Notes under the pieces: generated by a model
The model's database searches: none
What the model was told of the DNA's origin: nothing
What the model saw: only the letters and a program-made list of their open reading frames with translations
Part shown: piece by piece, positions 57,896 to 64,000 of the stretch
How positions within the stretch are numbered: position 1 is the first letter of the stretch
Layout: the number at the start of each line of letters is the position of its first letter
Assembly (NCBI RefSeq): GCF_001540865.1
Contig: NC_033631.1
Coordinates: forward strand, 10,214,094-10,278,093
Length of the DNA stretch: 64,000 nucleotides
Source: Ananas comosus
Taxonomy: Eukaryota; Streptophyta; Magnoliopsida; Poales; Bromeliaceae
Reading direction: 5' to 3'
Made by a program: the position numbers and the translations under genes

Positions 57896-58677
57896 ACTTC
57901 TTACGTGATTTTGTTCTCATTGAAAAACTCCTCAACAAAATCTCGTCATTATATATAGTTTAATGAGCCTTGTCATTCACCTCGCATCCCGTGTTTCAAA
58001 ATTTATTGCAATTTAAATTTTTTTAACCAAAATTTAATTATACCATATCAGACAAACGTTTTAAAAAAAGCCCAGTAATAATGAATAAAGTTATACTCCT
58101 ATTATAATAGTTCTAAGCTATTACATCTATTTAATTATACAGTTTGTGCCATCCTGATAACGTAAATTATACTACTACCACAATATTTACAGAAACGATT
58201 TGCAATAAATTTTATTTATTGAAAAAATATTATTATTATTGTAACAATATTTTTATTAAAAAAAAAGTTCTAGCTAGTAATGTCCAAATTGAAATATATA
58301 GGCATTAAGTATCTCGATATCAACGGCCTTTTTAGCACGCACTAAATATGGAAACGAAAATATTTTCCCTCTTCGACATAAATGCGAAATCTAAGTATTG
58401 GCATGAGTCATTTATAACTAGAAACAGACAATCACAAGGTATTGTTGTGGCCATTAATTTACTCTCCTTGTTTACAACCACTGCTCAATAAATATACCGC
58501 ATGCTCTCGCAGAGAGAAAAACGTAGAACAAGGCCGAGTTCTCCGTCCACCTGATGATGCTTTAATTTGACCCCTTTTGCATAAATCTCGTTTATGGAGC
58601 CACCCTATTTATTCACTTCATTTCGACATTATAACAAAGCTCACCAACTCTAGCACACAAACCTAGACACAGAAAGT

Positions 58678-58890
58678 GTTGGCTTAAATAGGCCAGCATT
58701 CTGCCCTGTGGCGGAAGGCCGGGTTGGGTTGAGTCACGTTTGAAATTGGCGTGAGTTTGGTGGGCCAAGTCATATTCGAAGTGGCGTGAGGCCAGATGAG
58801 CCGAGTCGCAATCGAAACCCGTGGGGGCGCAGCATCTGTACACTTTAAGTGAATTGGTAACGTATTTCTATCAGCTCGATCTTTTGAGAT
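58678..58890 (+). repeat. LTR-like direct repeat, copy 2
   Basis: About 1 kb after copy 1 in the same orientation, starting tgttggcttaaatagg. More GC-rich and with CpG sites where copy 1 has TpG/CpA, so it has decayed less. No coding internal region lies between the two. Confidence 0.65.
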
Positions 58891-58919
58891 TAATGGTTAG
58901 CACCAATGATCCGACAGAT

Positions 58920-59853
58920 AGAACAAATCAAAAGCCTAGCTAGTTAGATTACAATAGCTAGTTTTATATATTCTGATCCTCCCAACTTTTAAATTAAATA
59001 ATATTTCGTTAGGCATCAAACCGCATAATTTTCTAATCTTATCATTCTATTTTAATATTAGTAAGATTATTTCTAATACTATTAAATTTTAATTTTTAAT
59101 ATAAGTATACCTTTTTATTATTAATTTAATGTGACAAATATATAAAATTAAATATGGAGTATATTTAATGTCCGAACTACGTAAATATTTATATTGTCTT
59201 TTTTTTTTATTGCTTTTTCGATCTTCTTTTGGCATTTTCAAAGCAGATCTTTTTTGTTCTATATATTGTAAAAAATTAGTATAAGAACAAATGTGGTATC
59301 AGAATAAGTTACAACTTCATAACATACTTATAATTATAAAAATTTTAATAAGGCATCATCATTGTGGAGAAATTACTGCCTAAATCTAAAGCATGTACGA
59401 CCATATAATTTTTTTGCTGTAATTATAAAAATTAATTGTTCCACCAAATGTATAACATAAATGAAAGATTTTTTTTTTTTTTGACACAAAGACATCTAAT
59501 TAAATGAACCAATCAAACAATAATTTTATTTTTTAATTTATCAAAAGAATTTCGAAATGTCAAACTAAAAAGTTCTCGCAATCAAAATAAATTTGGTCTA
59601 AAATGTTTAAGGACTACTAGTATCGCAATTTACCCAAACAAACAACATATACTAACCCTGATTTATTTTTGGAATATACAATACACATTCGCAATAATAA
59701 AGGGCCCCATGCATGCAAAATTGGGTTAATGTACAAGGGGGTTAGCACTAAAAAGTCCAAAATATGACGGTCATATATATCACTAACATGGCATCTCTAA
59801 TCTATCTCATCATGATTTTTAGAAAAATATTTTTATTATATTTTATTTTTCAA

Positions 59854-59892
<39 letters not shown>

Positions 59893-59943
59893 CTAACTGA
59901 GCGGGACCCATACTTTGAAGAGCTTTTCGCAATGGTCGCGCGG
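58920..59943. other. Intergenic, no gene; 3' flank of the YUCCA gene
   Basis: AT-rich. A tggtatcaga word at 59291 resembles a retroelement primer site but has no LTR beside it. A (TA)n array lies at 59860-59887. Confidence 0.4.
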
Positions 59944-62900
59944 TCAAACTTTGAAGTCAAAGAGGTGGTGGAGCGGGGTCGAATGATCGCTCAGCTCCGT
60001 CCATTGCCGGTAAATGTCGTTGGCGATGTTGACGGCATCGGAGGACGTGCCGAGGAGGCCGCGGCGGGTGAAGCCGACGCAGTACAGCCCCTTGTCCCCC
60101 TTCCAACCGCTGGGGAAGGGAGTCTTGGGGATGCCCTCCTTTGTGAAGTGCTCGTCAGCATCCTGAGTATTTTCCGACATTTTAGTACTAAAATGCTCAT
60201 CAAATTTATAGACAAAATGATAATTATAATAAATAAAAAGTACTAAAACAACCATATAGGCGTAAAGAAAGAGCCGTAAAGCTAGTAACCAAAACACATG
60301 TATGTTAGAAAAGTGAGAGGACCATGCAATAATAATATAGAATGATATTAGCACATTCAAAGTTTTTCCCTATTGAATAAGATACAATTAATTTATGTAC
60401 CTTGTTGGAAATATTAATCTGAGAGTAACAAATAGAAGTTATGTGGAAATTAGTTTTCCAATTAAAAAGATCTAGATTCACATTGCCAGCTAAGTTTATT
60501 TCTAAATGAAATAAACGAAACGGAAAGCGTGCTACCTATCTCTAAAAAAAAAAAAAAGGAAAAAAAAAGAGTTGTTTGTTTCCCAACTGAAGCGGGGGAG
60601 CAAGTTGTTTGATTATTTAGTTAATAGTACCTATCTTAATTATCTTAATTACTTATGAAAAATAACAATAAAATCTTGTCTGACAAACAGCAAAAAAAAA
60701 AAAAGAGTAAAGCTTTTGACTTTAAATGCTGACTAATAAACAACGGTTAGAAAACCGCTATTAAATATAAATCTTACATGCTTTGCATTCTACAGTTCGC
60801 AAAAACATCTTTGGATGAGTAGCAGGGTACAAATCTTACACGCTGTTTAGTTTAAGGTTTGTAACATTTCAAAAAATATTGTACAATCTATATTTGGAAT
60901 AACGAATTTGTTACTAACCGAACTTATCAAGTTACTTTGAGTTGGAAGATTATTAAAAACTAGTATATTTTTATATGCTAATACATATATAGTAATCTCT
61001 ACCCAGAAATCTATAATAATTTGATTACTTAACTAACACTTTAACAATTATCCAACTTAAGTTGAATGATAATAATTTTAATAAAAAATAAAAAAAATTA
61101 CTGAATATTATTAACAACAAACCAAACGGGTCGCATAGCTATGACAAGATAATTTAGACAAAGTATATGTAAGATACGGCTCTAAATAACACAACGCTTC
61201 AGAACCGTCGAATCAAGCCACAAACAAACTATGGTCCCATATTGGGGTCTAACACTTTGGCTACACTAGGTGGTAGCTAGTCACAAGCCAAAGTCATTCT
61301 TAGCCATAAACTAAAGGGACCCACATCTCCCTCTCCACATTACTCAACCCAAAAAAGACCACCCACATCTTAACTCAAAAAGAGACAAAACCTTTCCCCC
61401 CTTAACTTGTATTTTTCTGTGGAATTAATATATCAAAAAACAGCCTAGGAAAGACTTATACTGGATAAGAAAGAAATTTAGTATAGCTCTCCAAATTGTG
61501 TATAGAAATATGTACACGAAAAACTCTAATAAAGTAAACTAGATTTAAGCATTTTAAGCAAGTAGGCTTGGATTTAACGAATTACTAATGTTTTTTTTTT
61601 TTTAGAGATAGGTAGCACGCTATCTGCTTCGTTTATTTCATTTAGAAATAAACTTAGCTAGAAATGTGAATCAACTAAGATTCGAACTTGGGACCTCGGG
61701 TACCAACGAGTAAGCTCTTTGCCACTTACTCTAGGAACGGTCGGTTAGCAGGCTGGATTGTTACATTTAATATCAAAATCTATTTAATTATCAGTAGAAA
61801 GTGCAACATGAACCTCATATTATCCAATAATTTTGAAATAAAAATAAGATATAAAAAATATAAAGACCAGATACTTTAATAATAATAACCAAACTTAGAA
61901 TGCTTATAATAGAAAAGGATAAAGCTGTAGCAAGGGTCACGTTTAATCACCTTGAGCCACGAGGGAACGTTACTCTTGTACCCCGTCGCCAGAATGATTG
62001 CGTCATACTTCTCCTCTCTACCGTCCACGAACTTCGCCCCACCCTTCATTATCTCCTTCACTCCTCCCACCACCTTCGCATCAAAAAAGCACGCAGATGG
62101 TGACAAACTTACAAGTTGCCGTAAAGCAATTAACCAAACACTACACATTCCATGTGAACTATCTCACTACGTGTATCTTGTTTTTAAAAAAAGGACAAAT
62201 GCCACTGACAAATAACAAAATGTATGTTTAATATTGAGAAACAGATTTATTTAACCTGGTTGGTTTTGACCTACACGTCCCTATCTTTCACTTTCCTTTT
62301 TAAACTCTTTTTCTAGGAATATTTACCTATAAGGATACTGTGGATTAATTAGCACAAGTAATCCTACACTTGTGGTAAGGGACCATGTTGCCATACTACT
62401 AAAAGTTAGCCCCTTTTAGCAAAAATATAATAATAATATATTAATAATAATGCAACTCACGTAAAATAATCACAGAAAACAGTTGATGTGATGGCTACTT
62501 CAATGAGTCAATTCCATCAACATCTTAGGATAGAGGGTGACGTCATAGAGAGCATGCATAGGANCGTGGCGTGATATCTGGAGAAAGCTACAGTTGTTGA
62601 CTTGTTGTTGATTTGATTTAGGAAATATAAAAGGAGAGAAAAAAAAAAAATCAGAATCTAGCTAGCTATATTGTTGATATCACCAACTAATTAGAATGTT
62701 CCATTTAAGTTTATTCGTCTCTTTATAATTATTAAAAATATTTTTATATATTTTTTATTTAGAAATAAAATATGTCTGGTTATTACTATTACTAAATAAT
62801 ATAGTGTGACCGATACATAACATAATTTTTGCGTACATAAATAAATTTTATAGATATACAGAGCGAGAGGGAAATTGAGTCTGACAAGAAGCCACACCGT

Positions 62901-64000
62901 TATGTTTCCGGATTTGATTTGGTCGAGGGCACCAACATCGAGGACCGGGGTCTTGCCGGTTAGGTTCTTGAGCTCGATGGGTCCGGTCTTGGGCCGGCGC
63001 AGGCCGAGGCGGCCGGTGTCACCCAGGATCATGTGGGCGGCTGCCAGGAGCAGCCTGTCCACCACCCGCACCGGCAGCCACTTCAGCAGCGCCATCGCCA
63101 CCCCGAACGTCGACATCCCCAGCATCTCCCTCGGAAGCACATGCACCTGCCAACGGAAACTCCGTTACTTACGTAGATCACTTTCTTTAACGAAACTCAC
63201 AGCTCACGTGCATGACAGATATTATCGGACAGAAATTTACGTTGTTGGATACCAAACGTATATGAAAATTAAAGTCAAGATCTCTTAAGACTAGTTTGGC
63301 ATTGTTGCCGCGAAATGCGTTCATTTTAGTACTTTTAAATATTTTTTAATTTTTTTTTCTGCAATGCTATAAAATAATAATAATTGAAGAAGCAATTCAG
63401 GGGATGTTTTGTAATTCCCCCCGAATAAAAAAAAGCTCCAAAATGCTTCTGAATTTGCAACTCCTCCTCCTCGAGCACTCGTCCACCCACCACCACCGCT
63501 GCCCGCTCTTGCGGCTCGGGCACCCGCGCCTCCACTAGTCGCCCTAGCTCGCGAAGCGCCCCGCGCAGCAGGTGTGCTCGCGCATGTTTTGGCCGCGGCT
63601 CAAGTCGCCGGTTTTCCACAACCACCACCCCACGCCGTTGAGGCCATACCTCCACTCGAACCTGGATACAGCTGTGTTACGGTTCGGGAGGTACCAGCAG
63701 GCTTTGAGCCAAACAGCTATAATTGTAAGTGAGGAACTTAAGATTCCAAATATATATATATATATATATATATNAAATAATAATAATTGAAGAAGCAATT
63801 CAGGGGATGTTTTGTAATTCCCCCCGAATAAAAAAAAGCTCCAAAATGCTTCTGAATTTGCAACTATATATATATATATATATATATAAACCTTAGAATT
63901 CAAGGAGTGAATGTTAATATCGACAAACCGAGTTTCGGACGACCATGGAGGGCTTGGCATTGTGTCGACATAGGTCCAAGCTCACCTCCATACCGGAGTT
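59944..64000 (-). CDS. YUCCA-type flavin-containing monooxygenase, 3' part
   Basis: Four exons on the minus strand are visible: 64000-63929 (continues outside the window), 63146-62898, 62073-61951 and 60162-59944. The frame is open, 220 aa to a TGA stop. Family blocks are [77 protein letters not shown] (the ATGY motif of FMOs) and [28 protein letters not shown] enzymes convert indole-3-pyruvate to indole-3-acetic acid using NADPH and FAD and set the rate of auxin synthesis. The FAD- and NADPH-binding GxGxxG motifs lie beyond the edge. Introns are long and hold a SINE (intron 3) and a GC-rich insert with duplicated flanks (intron 1). The second exon's exit is taken at the G of ACG|GTG, which gives TVVGGVKE. 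Confidence 0.93.
60470..60556 (+). repeat. SINE 3' fragment in YUCCA intron 3
   Basis: Carries only the family's 3' half, from attcacattgccagctaag to gtgctacctatctct and an A tail. 5'-truncated. Confidence 0.75.
61590..61742 (-). repeat. tRNA-derived SINE, copy D, in YUCCA intron 3
   Basis: A full-length copy in minus orientation: T tail, agagataggtagcacgctat, then the body and box B read on the minus strand as gttcgaatct, ending at the accgaccgttcc start. It is in the same strand sense as the YUCCA gene. Confidence 0.85.
62564..62564. other. Single-N assembly join
   Basis: A lone N in YUCCA intron 2. No duplication is visible around it. Confidence 0.95.
63372..63462. repeat. 91-bp perfect direct repeat, copy 1
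   Basis: Identical to 63775-63865, 403 bases away, both inside the first visible YUCCA intron. Followed by the GC-rich insert. Confidence 0.95.
63463..63720. other. GC-rich insert in a YUCCA intron
   Basis: About 260 bases, clearly GC-rich, between the two copies of the 91-bp repeat. It has open frames on both strands but none is convincing. It ends near caggctttgagccaaacagc, which looks like a transposon terminus. Possibly a non-autonomous element or captured DNA. Confidence 0.4.
63774..63774. other. Single-N assembly join
   Basis: A lone N between a TA array and the second copy of the 91-bp repeat. Confidence 0.95.
63775..63865. repeat. 91-bp perfect direct repeat, copy 2
   Basis: Begins the base after a lone N at 63774 and is followed by a (TA)n array, as is the sequence just left of the N. 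The symmetry points to an assembly join. Confidence 0.95.

Noticed and set aside
59291..59301. Primer-binding-site word tggtatcaga
   Set aside because: No LTR end lies directly before it. A chance match is as likely.
63544..63960. 138-codon minus-strand frame
   Set aside because: Runs through a TA array and an N. Only its start overlaps the YUCCA exon, in another frame.

Overview
The window is plant nuclear DNA, most likely from a monocot (inference). Genes have canonical GT-AG introns. Intergenic DNA is very AT-rich and full of TA and CT microsatellites, and first exons are abruptly GC-rich, a pattern typical of commelinid monocots. A pineapple-like species would fit, but the sequence alone does not prove it. 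All recognised genes are plant families. There is no operon structure, CRISPR array or viral gene.

Seven genes are supported. Two intronless paralogues of a small basic plant protein of unknown function lie in tandem (8179-8601 and 13918-14361, + strand). An eight-exon amino-acid permease of the BAT1 type runs from 19900 to 24990 (+). A tandem CCCH zinc-finger gene lies at 32990-34237 (+); its N-terminal exon carries an apparent frameshift. A three-exon AOP-type 2-oxoglutarate dioxygenase lies at 35925-38259 (-). The complete Rxt3-domain gene HDC1 has eleven coding exons at 39409-45716 (-), including one of only 8 nt, plus a likely long 5'UTR intron. The 3' part of a YUCCA-type flavin monooxygenase (59944 to beyond 64000, -) runs off the right edge.

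The rest is transposon-rich. I could delimit a non-autonomous CACTA element (6667-7178), a Tourist-like MITE (9232-9932), two hAT-like elements with 8-bp target duplications (26791-27533 and 28220-28657) plus diverged relatives, a solo LTR with a perfect 5-bp target duplication (55937-56612), a family of tRNA-derived SINEs, and a nest of MITEs inserted in or beside (TA)n microsatellites (48780-50525). Large tracts (28667-32000 and 50525-59900) hold no recognisable gene.

The assembly has a 129-base gap inside a TA array and four single-N joins. At two of the joins (5176 and 63774) the same sequence occurs on both sides, so the flanks look like unmerged contig ends rather than real duplications.

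The genes do not form a pathway: they are neighbours on a chromosome. Individually they concern amino-acid transport, RNA binding, an oxidative tailoring enzyme, histone deacetylation and auxin synthesis. No wholly new system was found. The strongest observations are the 8-nt HDC1 microexon, the paralogue pair with a colinear downstream relic and an empty hAT site, and the TA-array MITE nest.
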